Shown here one piece after another: positions 49,691-63,300 of a stretch of 64,000 bases of DNA. Origin of the DNA: Petrolisthes cinctipes (lineage: Eukaryota > Arthropoda > Malacostraca > Decapoda > Porcellanidae); contig JAWQEG010000133.1 of the NCBI GenBank assembly GCA_033782935.1, positions 372,001-436,000 on the forward strand. Reading direction: 5' to 3'. The position numbers and the translations under genes were made by a program. Every line of letters begins with the position of its first letter. Position 1 is the stretch's first letter. Below the pieces are notes generated by a model. That model ran no database searches, was not told where the DNA came from, and worked only from the letters and a program-made list of their open reading frames with translations.

Positions 49691-52320
49691 GATCTGTACA
49701 TGCCTACGCAGTGCTAGAATATTTTCAAAATACAGGCCCAAAACATGCTAAAAATCGATATTTTAGGTGCCCAAAGTCGATATATCAAATTCAGGCCCAA
49801 AACACCCGAAAATTCGATATTTTGGGGTCCCAGAAGCGATCTGTACATGCCTACTCCGTGTTAGAGTATTTTTAATATACAGGCCCAAAACATACTGAAA
49901 ATCGATCTTTTAGGTGCCCAAAGTCGAAATGTTCATGCATCTTCTGTACCCGTTTATATCCCAAATTCAGTCTCAAAACACCTGAAAATTCGATATTTTT
50001 GGATCCCAGAAGCAATCTCCATATGCATAGTCAGTGCTAGAATATTTTCAAAATACAGGCCCAAAACATACTTAAAATCGATATTATAGGTGATCAAAGT
50101 CGATATCTGCATGCATCTTCTGCACCCGTTTATATCCCAAATTCAACCTCAAAACACCTGAAAATTCGATATTTTTGGGTCCCAGAAGCGATCTGTACAT
50201 GCCTACTCAGTGCTAGAATGTTTTCAAAATATAGGCTCAAAACATGCTAAAAATCGATATTTTAAGTGTCCAAAGTCGATAGGTGCATGCATCTTCTGTA
50301 CCCGTTTATATCTCAAATTCAGGCTTAAAACACCCGAAAATTCGATATTTTGGGGTCCCAGAAGTGATCTGTACATATGTACTTTGTGCTAGAATATTTT
50401 CAAAATATAGGCTCAAAACATGCTAAAAATCAATATTTTAAGTGTCTAAAGTCGATATGTGCATACATCTTCTGTACCCGTTTATATCTCCAATTCAGGT
50501 TCCAAACACCCGAAAATTCGATATTTTGGGGTCCCAGAAGCGATGTGTACATGCCTACTCAGATACAGGCCCAAAACATGCTGAAAATCGATATTTTAGG
50601 TGCCCAAAGTCAATATGTGTATGCATCTTCTGCACCCGTTTATATCTCAAATTCAACCACAAAAGACCCGAAAATTCGATATTTTTCGGTCCCAGAAGCG
50701 ATCTGTACATGCCTACTCAAGTCTAGAATGTTTTCAAAATATAGGCTCAAAACATGCTAAAAATCGATATTTTAAGTGTCCAAAGTCGATATGTGCATGC
50801 ATCTTCTGTACCCGTTTATATCTCAAATTCAGGCTCAAAACACCTGTAAAATCGGTATTTTTGGGTCCTAGAAGCGATCTGTACTTGCCTACTCCTAGTT
50901 AGAATTTTTTCAAGATACAGACCCAAAACATGCTCAAAATCGATATTTTAGGTGCCCAAAAGTCGATATGGGAATGCATCTTCTGTACCCGTTTATATCT
51001 CTTTCAGGCTCAAAACACCCGAAAATTCGATATTTTGGGGTCCCAGAAGCGATCTGTACATGCATACGCAGTGCTAGAATATTTTCGAAATACAGGCCCA
51101 AAACATGCTAAAAATCGATATTTTAGGTGCCCAAAGTCGATATATCAAATTCAGGCCCAAAACACCCGAAAATTCGATATTTTGGGGTCCCAGAAGCGAT
51201 CTGTACATGCCTACTCCGTGTTAGAGTATTTTTAATATACAGGCCGTAAACATACTGAAAATCGATCTTTTAGGTGCCCAAAGTCGAAATGTTCATGCAT
51301 CTTCTGTACCCGTTTATATCCCAAATTCAGTCTCCAAACACCTGAAAATTCGAAATTTTTGGATCCCAGAAGCAATCTCCACATGCATAGTCAGTGCTAG
51401 AATATTTTCAAAATACAGGCCCAAAACATATTTAAAATCGATATTATAGGTGATCAAAGTCGATATCTGCATGCATCTTCTGCACCCGTTTATATCCCAA
51501 ATTCAACTTCAAAACACCTGAAAATTCGATATTTTTGGGTCCCAGAAGCGATCTGTACATGCCTACTCAGTGCTAGAATGTCTTCAAAATATAGGCTCAA
51601 AACATGCTAAAAATCGATATTTTAAGTGTCCAAAGTCGATAGGTGCATGCATCTTTTGTACCCGTTTATATCTCAAATTCAGGCTTAAAACACCCGAAAA
51701 TTCGATATTTTGGGGTCCCAGAAGTGATCTGTACATATGTACTTTGTGCTAGAATATTTTCAAAATATAAGCTCAAAACATGCTAAAAATCAATATTTTA
51801 AGTGTCCAAAGTCGATATGTGCATGCATCTTCTGTACCCGTTTATATCTCAAATTCAGTATCCAAACACCCGAAAATTCGATATTTTGGGGTCCCAGAAA
51901 CGATCTGTACATGCCTACTCAGATACAGGCCCAAAACATGCTGAAAATCGATATTTTAGGTGCCGAAAGTCAATATGTGTATGCATCTTCTGCACCCGTT
52001 TATATCTCAAAGTCAACCACAAAACACCCGAAAATTCGATATTTTTCGGTCCCAGAAGCGATCTGTACATGCCTACTCAAGTTTAGAATGTTTTCAAAAT
52101 ATAGGCTCAAAACATGCTAAAAATCGATATTTTAAGTGTCCAAAGTCGATATGTGCATGCATCTTCTGTACCCGTTTATATCTCAAATTCAGGCTCAAAA
52201 CACCCGTAAAATCGGTATTTTTGGGTCCTAGAAGCGATCTGTACTTGCCTACTCCTAGTTAGAATTTTTTCAAGATACAGACCCAAAACATGCTCAAAAT
52301 CGATATTTTAGGTGCCCAAA
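49495..52320. repeat. Tandem duplication, period 1,360 bp
   Basis: About 49495-50960 recurs at 50855-52320. In-register markers are GGGATTGCATC/GGGAATGCATC with CTCTTTCAGGC (49611/50971), TCGAAATGTTCATGC (49925/51285), TGATCAAAGTCGATATCTGC, CATATGTACTTTGTG (50365/51725) and the AACCACAAAA unit (50655/52015). Confidence 0.91.
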
Positions 52321-53112
52321 AGTCGATATGTGCATGCATCTTCAGTATCTGTTTATATCTCAAAATAAGGCTCAAAACACCCGAAAATTCGAAATTTTTG
52401 GGTCCCAGAAGCGATATGTACATGCCTACTCCGTGTTAGAGTATTTTCAAAATACAGGCCCAAAGCATGCTAAAAATCGATATTTTAGGTGCCCAAAGTC
52501 AATATGTGCATGCATTTTCTGTACCCGTTTATATCTCAAATTCAGGCTCAAAAAAACCGAAAACTCGATATTTTGGGGTCCCAGAAGCGATCTGTACATG
52601 CTTACTCAGTGCTAGAATATTTTCAAAATATAGTCCCAAAACATGCTAAAAACCGATATTTTAGGTGCCCAAAGTCGATATTTCAAATTTATCCCCAAAA
52701 CACCCGAAAATTCGATATTTTGGGGTCCCAAAAGCAATCTGTACATGCCTACTCCGTGTTAGAGTATTTTCAAAATACAGGCCCAAAACATGCTAAAAAT
52801 CGATATTTCAGGTGCCAAAAAGTCGATATGTGTATGCATCTTCTGCACCCGTTTATATCCCAAATTCAACCTCAAAACACCCGAAAATTCGTTTTTTTTG
52901 GGTCCCAGAAGCGATCTGTACATGCCTACTCAGTGCTAGAATGTTTTCAAAATATAGACCCAAAACATGCTAAAAATCGATATTTTAAGTGTCCAAAGTC
53001 GATATGTGCATGCATGTTCTGTACCCTTTTATATCTCAAATTCAGGCTTAAAACACCCGAAAATACGATATTTTGGGGTCCCAGAAGTGATCTGTACATA
53101 TCTACTTTGTGC
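52321..53112. repeat. Satellite units
   Basis: Ordinary monomers with one short unit near 52674 and a TTCGTTTTTTTTGGG form near 52888. Nothing else is seen. Confidence 0.78.
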
Positions 53113-53967
53113 TAGAATATTTTCAAAATACAGGCCCAAAACATGCTTAAAATCGATATTATAGGTGATCAAAGTCGATATCTGCATGCATCTTCTGTTC
53201 CCGTTTATATCCCAAATTCATGCTAAAAACACCTGAAAATTTGATTTTTTGGGGTCCCAGAAGCGATCTGTACATGCCTACTCAGTGTTAGAATATTTTC
53301 AAAATACAGGCCCAAAATAAGCTGAAAATCGCAATTTTTGGTGCCCAAAATCGATATGTGCATGAATCATCAACACTCGCTTGTATCCCAAATTCACGTT
53401 TAAAACACCTTAAAATTCGGTACTTTTTGTTCCCAGAAGGGATCTGTAAATGCCTACTCAATGTTAAAATATTTTCAAAATACAGACCCAAAACAAGCTG
53501 AAAACCGATATTTTATGTGCCCAAAATCCATATGTGCATTCATCTTCTGTACCCGTTTATATCCCAAATTCAGGCTCAAAACACCCGAAAATTCGATATT
53601 TTTGGGTCTCAGAAGCAATCTGAACATGCTTACACAATGCTAGAATACATTCAAAATATAGGGCCAAAACATCCTGAAAATCGATACTTCAGGTGACCAA
53701 AGTCGATATGTGCATATATCTTCAGTACCGGTTTCTATCTCAAATTCAGGCTCAAAACACCCGAAAATTCTATTTTTTTAGGTCCTAGAAGCGATCTGTA
53801 CATGCCTACTCCTAGTTAGAATGTTTTCAAGATACAGACCCAAAACATGCTCAAAATCGATATTTTAGGTGGCCAAAAGTCGATATGTGCATGCATCTTC
53901 TGTACCCGTTTATATCTCTTTCAGGCTCAAAACACCCGAAATTTCGATATTTTGGGGTCCCAAAAGC
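53113..53967. repeat. Divergent-monomer block, copy 2 of 3
   Basis: Follows 48836-49690 at offset 4,277 with the same set of rare forms; differences are scattered, for example ATCAACACTCGC here against ATCAGCACTCGC. The left edge joins a CATATCTACTTTGTGCTAG unit, unlike copy 1. Confidence 0.86.
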
Positions 53968-56410
53968 GATCTGTACATGCCTACTCAGTGCTAGAATATT
54001 TTCAAATTATAGGCCAAAAACATGCTAAAAATCGATATTTTAGGTGCCCAAAGTCGATATCTCAAATTCAGGCCCAAAACACCCGAAAATTCGTTATTTT
54101 GGGGTCCCAGAAGCGATCTGTACATGCCTACTCAGTGCTAGAATGTTTTCAAAATATAGGCTCAAAACATGCTAAAAATCGATATTTTTAGTGTCAAAAG
54201 TCGATCTTCCGTACCCGTTTATATCTTAAATTCAGGCTCAAAACACTCGAAAATTCGGTATTTTTGGATCCTAAAAGCGATATGTACATGCTTACTCCTA
54301 GTTAGAATGTTTTCAAGATAGAGACCCAAAACATGCTCAAAATCGATATTTTAGGTGCCCAAAAGTTGATATGTGCATGCATCTTCAGAACCCGTTTTTA
54401 TATCAAATTCAGGCTCAAAACACCCGAAAATTCGATATTTTGGTGTCCCAGAAGCGATATGTACATGCCTACTCCGTGTTAGAGTATTTTCAAAATACAG
54501 GCCCAAAACATACTGAAAATCGATCTTTTAGGTGCCCAAAAGTCGATATGTGCATGCATCTTCTGTACCCGTTTATATCTCAAATTCAGGCTCCAAACAC
54601 CCGAAAATTCGATATTTTGGGGTCCCAAAAGCGATCTGTACATGCCTACTCAGTGCTAGAATATTTTCAAAATATAGACCCAAAACACGCTAGAAATAGA
54701 TATTTTAGTTGCACAAAGTCGATATCTCAAATTCAGGCCCAAAACACCCGAAAATCCGATATTTTGGAGTCCCAGAAGCGATCTGTACATGCCTACTCCG
54801 TGTTAGAGTATTTTCAAAATACAGGCCCAAATTACTGTATACTGAAAATCGATCTTTTAGGTGCCCAAAGTCGATATGTGCATGCATCTTATGTTTCCGT
54901 TTATATCTCAAATTCAGGTTCCTAACACCCGGAAATTCGATATTTTGGGGTCCAAGAAGCGATCTGTACATGCCTACTCAGATACAGGCCCAAAACATGC
55001 TGAAAATCGATATTTTAGGTGCCCAAAGTCGATATGTGAATGCATCTTCTGCAACCGTTTATATCCCAAATTCAACCTCAAAACACCCGAAAATTCGATA
55101 TTTTTGGGTCCCAGAAGCGATCTGTACATGCCTACTCAGGGCTAGAATGTTTTCAAAATATAGGCTCAAAACAAGCTAAAAATCGATATTTTTAGTGTCC
55201 AAAGTCGATCTTCTGTACACGTTTATATCCTAAATTCAGGCTCAAAATACCCGAAAATTCGGTATTTTTGGGTCCTAGAAGCGATATGTACATGCCTACT
55301 CCTACTTAGAATATTTTCAAGATACAGACCCAAAACATGCTCAAAATCGATATTTTAGGTGCCCACAAGTCGATATGTGCATGCATCTTCAGTACCCGTT
55401 TATATCTCAAATTCAGGCTCAAAACACCCGCAAATTCGATATTTTGAGGTCCCAGAAGCGATGTGTACATGCCTACCCCGTGTTAGAGTATTTTCTAAAT
55501 ACAGGCTCAAAACATGCTCAAAATCGATATTTTAAGTGTCCAAAGTCGATATGTGCATACATCTTCTGTACCCGTTTATATCTCAAATTCAGGCTCAAAA
55601 CACCCGAAAATTCGGTATTTTTGGGTCCTAGAAGAGATCTGTACATGCCTACTCCTAGTAAGAATGTTTTCAAGATACAGATCCAAAACATGCTCAAAAT
55701 CGATATTTTAGGAGCCCAAAAGTCGATGTGTGCATGCATATTCTGTACCCGTTTATATCTTAAATTCAGGCCCAAAACACCTGAAAATTCGATATTTTGG
55801 GGTCCCAGAAGCGATCTGTACATGCCTACTCAGTGCTAAAATGTTTTCAAAATATAGGCTCAAAACATGCTAAAAATCGATATTTTAAGTGTTCAAAGTC
55901 GATAAGTGCATACATCTTCTGTACCCGTTTATATCTCAAATTCAGGCTCAAAACACCCGAAAATTCGATATTTTGGGGTCCCAGAAGCGATCTGTACATG
56001 CCTACTCAGTGCTAGAATATTTTCAAAATATAGACCCAAAACATGCTCAAAATCGATATTTTAAGTGTCCAAAGTCGATATGTGCATATATCTTCTGTAC
56101 TCGTTTACATCTCAAATTCAGGCTCAAAACACCCGAAATTCGGTATTTTTTGGTCCTAGAAGCGATCTGTACATGCCTACTCCTAGTAAGAATGTTTTCA
56201 AGATACAGACCCAAAACAAGCTGAAAACCGATATTTTATGTGCCCAAAATCCATATGTGCATTCATCTTCTGTACCCGTTTATATCTCAAATTCAGGCTC
56301 AAAACAACCGAAAATTCTATATTTTTGGGTCCTAGAAGCGATCTGTACATGCCTACTCCTAGTTAGAATGTTTTCAAGATACAGACCCAAAACATGCTCA
56401 AAATCGATAT
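53968..56410. repeat. Domain-II-type island inside domain III
   Basis: From about 54140 to 56400 the units are domain II forms: 164-bp units at 54201 and 55206, AAATTACTGTATACTG near 54829, GGTTCCTAACACCCGG, CTACCCCGTGTTAGAG near 55474 and CTAGTAAGAATG. About 54600-55170 matches 46567-47137 and about 55145-55720 matches 47465-48050. Confidence 0.82.
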
Positions 56411-58135
56411 TTTAGGTGCCCAAAGTCGATATATCAAATTTAGGCCCAAAACACCCGAAAATTCGATATTTGGGGGTCCCAGAAGCTAACTGTACATGCC
56501 TACTCAGTGTTAGAGTATTTTTAATATACAGGCCCAAAACATGCTGAAAATCGATATTTTAGGTGTCTAAAAGTCGATATGTGTATGCATCTTCTGCACC
56601 AGTTTATATCCCAAATTCAACCTCAAAACACCCGAAAATTCGATATTTTGGGGTCCCAGAAGCGATCTGTACATACCTACTCAGTGCTAGAATGTTTTCA
56701 AAGTATAGGCTCAAAACATGCTAAAAATCGATATTTTAAGTGTCCAAAATCAATATGTGCATGCATCTTCTGTACCCGTTTATATCTCAAATTCAGGCTT
56801 AAAACACCCGAAAATACGATATTTTGGGGTCCCAGAAGTGATCTGTACATATCTACTTTGTGCTAGAATATTTTCAAAATATAGGCTCAAAACATGCTAA
56901 AAATCGATATTTTAAGTGTCCAAAGTCGATATGTGCATGCATCTTCTGTACCCGTTTATATCTCAAATTCAGGCTCCAAACACCCGAAAATTCGATATTT
57001 TGGGGTCCCAGAAGCGATCTGTACATGCCTACTCAGATACAGGCCCAAAACATGTTGAAAATCGATATTTTAGGTGCCCAAAGTCAATATCTCAAATTCA
57101 GGCCCAAAACACCTTGAAAATTCGATATTTTTTGGTCCCAGAAGCGAGTTGTACATGCCTACTCAGATACAGGCTCAAAACATGCTAAAATTCGATATTT
57201 GAAGTGTCCAAAGTCGATATGTGCATGCCTCCTCCGTGTTAGAGTATTTTCCAAATATTGGCCCAAAATATGCTAAAAATCGATATTGTGGGTGCACAAA
57301 GTCGATATGTGCATGCATTTTCTGTACCCGTTTATATCTCAAATTCAGGCTCAAAACACCGAAAATTCGGTATTTTGGGGTCCCAGAAGCGATCTGTACA
57401 TGCCTACGCAGTGCTAGAATATTTTCAAAATGCAGGCCCAAAACATGCTAAAAATCGATATTTTAGGTGCCCAAAGTCGATATATGAAATTCAGGCCCAA
57501 AACACCCGAAAATTCGATATTTTGCGGACCCAGAAGCTATCTGTACATGCCTACTCTGTGTTAGAGTATTTTTAATATACAGGCCCAAAACATGCTGAAA
57601 ATCGATATTTTAGGTGCCCAAAAGTCGATATGTGTATGCATCTTCTGCACCCGTTTATATCCCAAATTCAACCTCAAAATACCCGAAAATTCGTTATTTT
57701 TGGGTCCCAGAAGCGATCTGTACATGCCTACTCAGTGCTAGAATGTTTTCAAAATATAGGCTCAAAACATGCAAAAATCGATATTTTAAGTGTCCAAAGT
57801 CGATATATGCATGCATCTTCTGTACCCGTTTATATCCCAAATTCAGGCTTAAAACACCCGAAAATACGATATTTTGGGGTCCCAGAAGTGATCTGTACAT
57901 ATCTACTTTGTGCTAGAATATTTTCAAAATATAGGCTCAAAACATGCTAAAAATCGATATTTTAAGTGTCCAATGTCGATATGTGAATGCATCTTCTGTA
58001 CCCGTTTATATCTCAAATTCAGGCTCCAAACACCCTAAAATTCGATATTTTATGGTCCCAGAAGCGATCTGTACATGCCTACTCAGATACAGGCCCAAAA
58101 CATGCTGAAAATCGATATTTTAGGTGCCCAAAGTC
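56410..58135. repeat. Tandem duplication, period about 1,050 bp
   Basis: About 56410-57085 recurs at about 57460-58135. Markers are GTCGATATATCAAATTTAGG/GTCGATATATGAAATTCAGG, GAAGCTAACTG/GAAGCTATCTG, GAAAATACGATATT and CATATCTACTTTGTGC. A chimeric A/B half-unit lies between the two copies. Confidence 0.83.
57186..57279 (+). repeat. Chimeric half-unit, A start joined to B end
   Basis: Begins as an A half (AAGTGTCCAAAGTCGATATGT) and near 57220, within the shared TGCATGC/TACATGC position, continues as a B half (CTCCTCCGTGTTAGAG). It is the product of exchange between the two related halves and removes about 88 bp from the phase. Confidence 0.88.
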
Positions 58136-58393
58136 AATATGTGTATGCATCTTCTGCACCCGTTTATATCTCAAATTCAACCACAAAACACCCGAAAGTT
58201 CGATATTTTTCGGTCCCAGAAGAGATCTGTACATGCCTACTCAGTGCTAGAATGTTTTCAAAATATAGGCTCAAAACATGCTAAAAATCGATATTTTAAG
58301 TGTCCAAAGACGATATGTGCATGCATTTTTTGTACCCGTTTATATCTCAATTTCTTGCTCAAAACACCCGAAAAATCGGTATTTTTGGGTCTT

Positions 58394-59454
58394 AGAAGTG
58401 CTCTGTACATGCTTACCCAGTGCTAGATTAAATTCAAAATATAGGGCCAAAACATACTAAAAATAGATATTTTAGGTGCCCAAAGTCGAAATGTTCATGA
58501 ATCTTCTGTACCCGTTTATATCCCAAATTCAGTCTCAAAACACCTGAAAATTCGATATTTTTGGATCCCAGAAGCAATCTCCACATGCATAGTCAGTGCT
58601 AGAATATTTTCAAAATACAGGCCCAAAACATGCTTAAAATCGATATTATAGGTGATCAAAGTCGATATCTGCATGCATCTTCTGTTCCCATTTATATCCC
58701 AAATTCAGGCTAAAAGCACCTGAAAATTTGATTTTTTGGGGTCCCAGAAGCGATCTGTACATGCCTACTCAGTGTTAGAATATTTTCAAAATACAGGCCC
58801 AAAATAAGCTGAAAATCGCAATTTTCGGTGCCCAAAATCGATATGTGCATTAATCATCAGCACTCGCTTGTATCCCAAATTCAGGTTTAAAACACCTTAA
58901 AATTCGATACTTTTTGTTCCCAGAAGGGATCTGTAAATGCCTACTCAATGTTAAAATATTTTCAAAATACAGACCCAAAACAAGCTGAAAACCGATATTT
59001 TATGTGCCCAAAATCCATATGTGCATTCATCTTCTGTACCCGTTTATATCCCAAATTCAGGCTCAAAACACCCGAAAATTCGATATTTTTGGGTCTCAGA
59101 AGCAATCTGAACATGCTTACACAATGCTAGAATACATTCAAAATATAGGGCCAAAACATCCTGAAAATCGATACTTCAGGTGACCAAAGTCAATATGTGC
59201 ATATATCTTCAGTACCGGTTTCTATCTCAAATTCAGGCTCAAAACACCCGAAAATTCTATATTTTTGGGTCCTAGAAGCGATCTGTACATGCCTACTCCT
59301 AGTTAGAATGTTTTCAAGATACAGACCCAAAACATGCTCAAAATCGATATTTTAGGTGGCCAAAAGTCGATATGTGCATGCATCTTCTGTACCCGTTTAT
59401 ATCTCTTTCAGGCTCAAAACACCCGAAAATTCAATATTTTGGGGTCCCAGAAGC
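58394..59454. repeat. Divergent-monomer block, copy 3 of 3
   Basis: Follows copy 1 at offset 9,764 and copy 2 at offset 5,487. It is closer to copy 2 in places, for example GTGCATATATC in the ACCGGTTTC unit and GTGGCCAAAAG. Confidence 0.86.
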
Positions 59455-60384
59455 GATCTGTACATGCCTACGCAGTGCTAGAATATTTTCAAAATACAGG
59501 CCTAAAACATGCTAAAAATCGATATTTTAGGTGCCCAAAGTCGATATCTCAAATTCAGGCCCAAAACACCCGAAAATTCGATATTTTGGGGTCCCAGAAG
59601 CGATCTGTACATGCCTACTCCGTGTTAGAGTATTTTTAATATACAGGCCCAAAACATTCTGAAAATCGATCTTTTAGGTGCCCAAAAGTCGATATGTGTA
59701 TGCATCTTCTGCACACGTTTATATCCCAAATTCAACCTCAAAACACCCGAAAATTCGATGTTTTTGGGTCCCAGAAGCGATCTGTACATGCCTACTCAGT
59801 GCTAGAATGTTTTCAAAATATAGGCTCAAAACATGCTAAAAATCGATATTTTAAGTGTCCAAAGTCGATATGTGCATGCATCTTGTGTACCCGTTTATAT
59901 CTCAAATTCAGGCTTAAAACACCCGAAAATTCGATATTTTGGGTTCCCAGAAGTGATCTGTACATATGTACTTTGTGCTAGAATATTTTCAAAATATAGG
60001 TTCAAAACATGCTAAAAATCGATATTTTAAGAGTCCAAAGTCGATATGTGCATGCATCTTCTGTACCCGTTTATATCTCAAATTCAGGCTCCAAACACCC
60101 GAAATTTCAAAATTTTTGGGTCCCAGAAGCGATCTGTACATGCCTACTCAGATACAGGCTCAAAACATGCTGAAAATCGATATTTTAGGTGCCCAAAGTC
60201 AATATGTGTATGCATCTTCTGCACCCGTTTATATCTCAAATTCAACCACAAAACACCCGAAAATTCGATATTTTTCGGTCCCAGAAGCGATCTGTACATG
60301 CCTACACAGTGCTAGAATATTTTCAAAATATAAGCTCAAAACATGCTAAAAATCGATATTTTAAGTGTCCAAAGTTGATATGTG
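59455..60384. repeat. Satellite units, domain I/III type
   Basis: Resembles 17.6-18.2 kb and the 49.7-50.8 kb block, with TACGCAGTGC, CATATGTACTTTG and AACCACAAAACACCC units in order. Nothing but satellite is present. Confidence 0.8.
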
Positions 60385-63300
60385 CATGCATCTTCTGTAC
60401 CCGTTTATATCTCAAATTCAGGCTCAAAACACCCGAAAAATCGGTATTTTTGGGTAATAGAAGCGATCTGTACTTGCCTACTCCTAGTTAGAATTTTTTC
60501 AAGATACAGACCCAAAACATGCTCAAAATCGATATTTTAGGTGCCCAAAAGTCGATATGTGCATGCATCTTCAGTACCTGTTTATATCTCAAATTCAGGC
60601 TCAAAACCCCGGAAAATTCGATATTTTTGGGTCCCAGAAGCGATCTGTACATGCCTACTCCGTGTTAGAGTATTTTCAAAATACAGGCCGAAAACATGCT
60701 GAAAATCGATATTTTAGGTGCCCAAAGTCAATATGTGCATGCATTTTCTGTACCCGATTATATCTCAAATTCAGGCTCAAAACACCCGAAAACTCGATAT
60801 TTTGGGGTACCAGAAGCGATCTGTACTTGCTTACTCAGTGCTAGAATATTTTCAAAATATAGGCCCAAAACATGCTAAAATCGATATTTTAGGTGCCCAA
60901 AGTCGATATTTCAAATTTATCCCCAAAACACCCGAAAATTCGATATTTTGGGGTCCCAGAAGCGATCTGTACATGCCTACTACGTGTTAGAGTATTTTCA
61001 AAATACAGGCCCAAAACATACAGAAAATCGATCTTTTAGGTGCCCAAAAGTCGATATGTGGATGCATCTTCTGTACCCGTTTATATCTCAAAATCAGGCT
61101 CCAAACACCCGAAAATTCGATATTTTGGGGTCCCAGAAGCGATCTGTACTTGCCTACTCCGTTTTAGAGTATTTTCAAAATACAGGCCCAAAACATGCTG
61201 AGAATCGATATTTTAGGTGCCAAAGTCAATATGTGCACGCATTTTCTGTACCCTTTTATATCTCAAATTCAGGCTCAAAACACCCGAAAACTCGATATTT
61301 TGGGGTCCCAGAAGCGATCTGTACATGCCTACTCAGCGCTAGAATATTTTCAAATTATAGGCCCAAAACATGCTAAAAATCGATATTTTAGGTGCCCAAA
61401 CTCGATATCTCAAATTCAGGGCCAAAACACCCGAAAATTCGATATTTTTTGGTCCCAGAAGCGATCTGTACATGCCTACTCCGTGTTAGAGTATTTTCAA
61501 AATACAAGCCCAAAACATACAGATAATCGATATTTTAGGTGCCCAAAAGTCGATATATGCATGCATCTTCTGTACCCGTTTATATCTCAAATTCAGTCTT
61601 CAAACACCCGAAAATTCGATATTTTCTGGTCCCAGAAGCGATCTGTACATGCTTACTCAGATACAGGCCCAAAACATGCTGAAAAACGATATTTTAGGTG
61701 CCTAAAGTCAATATGTGTATGCATCTTCTGCACCCGTTTATATCCCAAATTCAACCTTAAAACACCCGAAAATTCGATATTTTTGGGTCCCAAAAGCGAT
61801 CTGTACATGAATACTCAGTGCTAGAATGTTTTCAAAATATAGGCTCAAAACACACTAAAAATCGATATTTTATGTGTCCATAGTCGATATGTGCATGCAT
61901 CTTCTGTACCCGTTTATATCTCAAATTCAGGCTCAAAACACCCGAAAAATCGGTATTTTTGGGTCCTAGAAGCGATCTGTACTTGCCTACTCCTAGTTAG
62001 AATTTTTTCAAGATACAGACCCAAAACATGCTCAAAATCGATATTTTAGGTGCCCAAAAGTCGATATGTGCATGCATCTTCAGTACCTTTTTATATCTCA
62101 AATTCAGGCTCAAAACACCCGAAAATTCGATATTTTTGGGTCCCAGAAGCGATCTGTACATGCCTACTCCGTGTTAGAGTATTTTCAAAATACAGGCCCA
62201 AAACATGCTGAAAATCGATATTTTAGGTGCCCAAAGTCAATATGTGCATGCATTTTCTGTACCCGATTATATCTCAAATTCAGGCTCAAAACACCCGAAA
62301 ACTCGATATTTTGGGGTACCAGAAGCGATCTGTACATGCTTACTCAGTGCTAGAATATTTTCAAAATATAGGCCCAAAACATGCTAAAAATCGATATTTT
62401 AGGTGCCCAAAGTCGATATTTCAAATTTTCCCCAAAACACCCGAAAATTCGATATTTTGGGGTCCCAGAAGCGATCTGTACATGCCTACTACGTGTTAGA
62501 GTATTTTCAAAATACAGGCCCAAAACATACAGAAAATCGATCTTTTAGGTGACCAAAAGTCGATATGTGGATGCATCTTCTGTACCCGTTTATATCTCAA
62601 ATTCAGGCTCCAAACACCCGGAAATTCGATATTTTGGGGTCCCAGAAGCGATCTGTACTTGCCTACTCCGTTTTAGAGTATTTTCAAAATACAGGCCCAA
62701 AACATGCTGAGAATCGATATTTTAGGTGCCAAAGTCAATATGTGCACGAATTTTCTGTACCCTTTTATATCTCAAATTCAGGCTCAAAACACCCGAAAAC
62801 TCGATATTTTGGGGTCCCAGAAGCGATCTGTATATGCCTACTCAGCGCAAGAATATTTTCAAATTATAGGCCCAAAACATGCTAAAAATCGATATTTTAG
62901 GTGCCCAAAGTCGATATCTCAAATTCAGGCCCAAAACACCCGAAAATTCGATATTTTTTGGTCCCAGAAGCGATCTGTACATGCCTACTCCGTGTTAAAG
63001 TATTTTCAAAATACAAGCCCAAAACATACAGATAATCGATATTTTAGGTGCCCAAAAGTCGATATGTGCATGCATCTTCTGTACCCGTTTATATCTCAAA
63101 TTCAGGCTCCAAACACCCGAAAATTCGATATTTTTTGGTCCCAGAAGCGATCTGTACATGCCTACTCAGATACAGGCCCAAAACATGCTGAAAATCGATA
63201 TTTTAGGTGCCTAAAGTCAATATGTGTATGCATCTTCTGCACCCGTTTATATCACAAATTCAACCTTAAAACACCCGAAAATTCGATATTTTTGGGTCCC

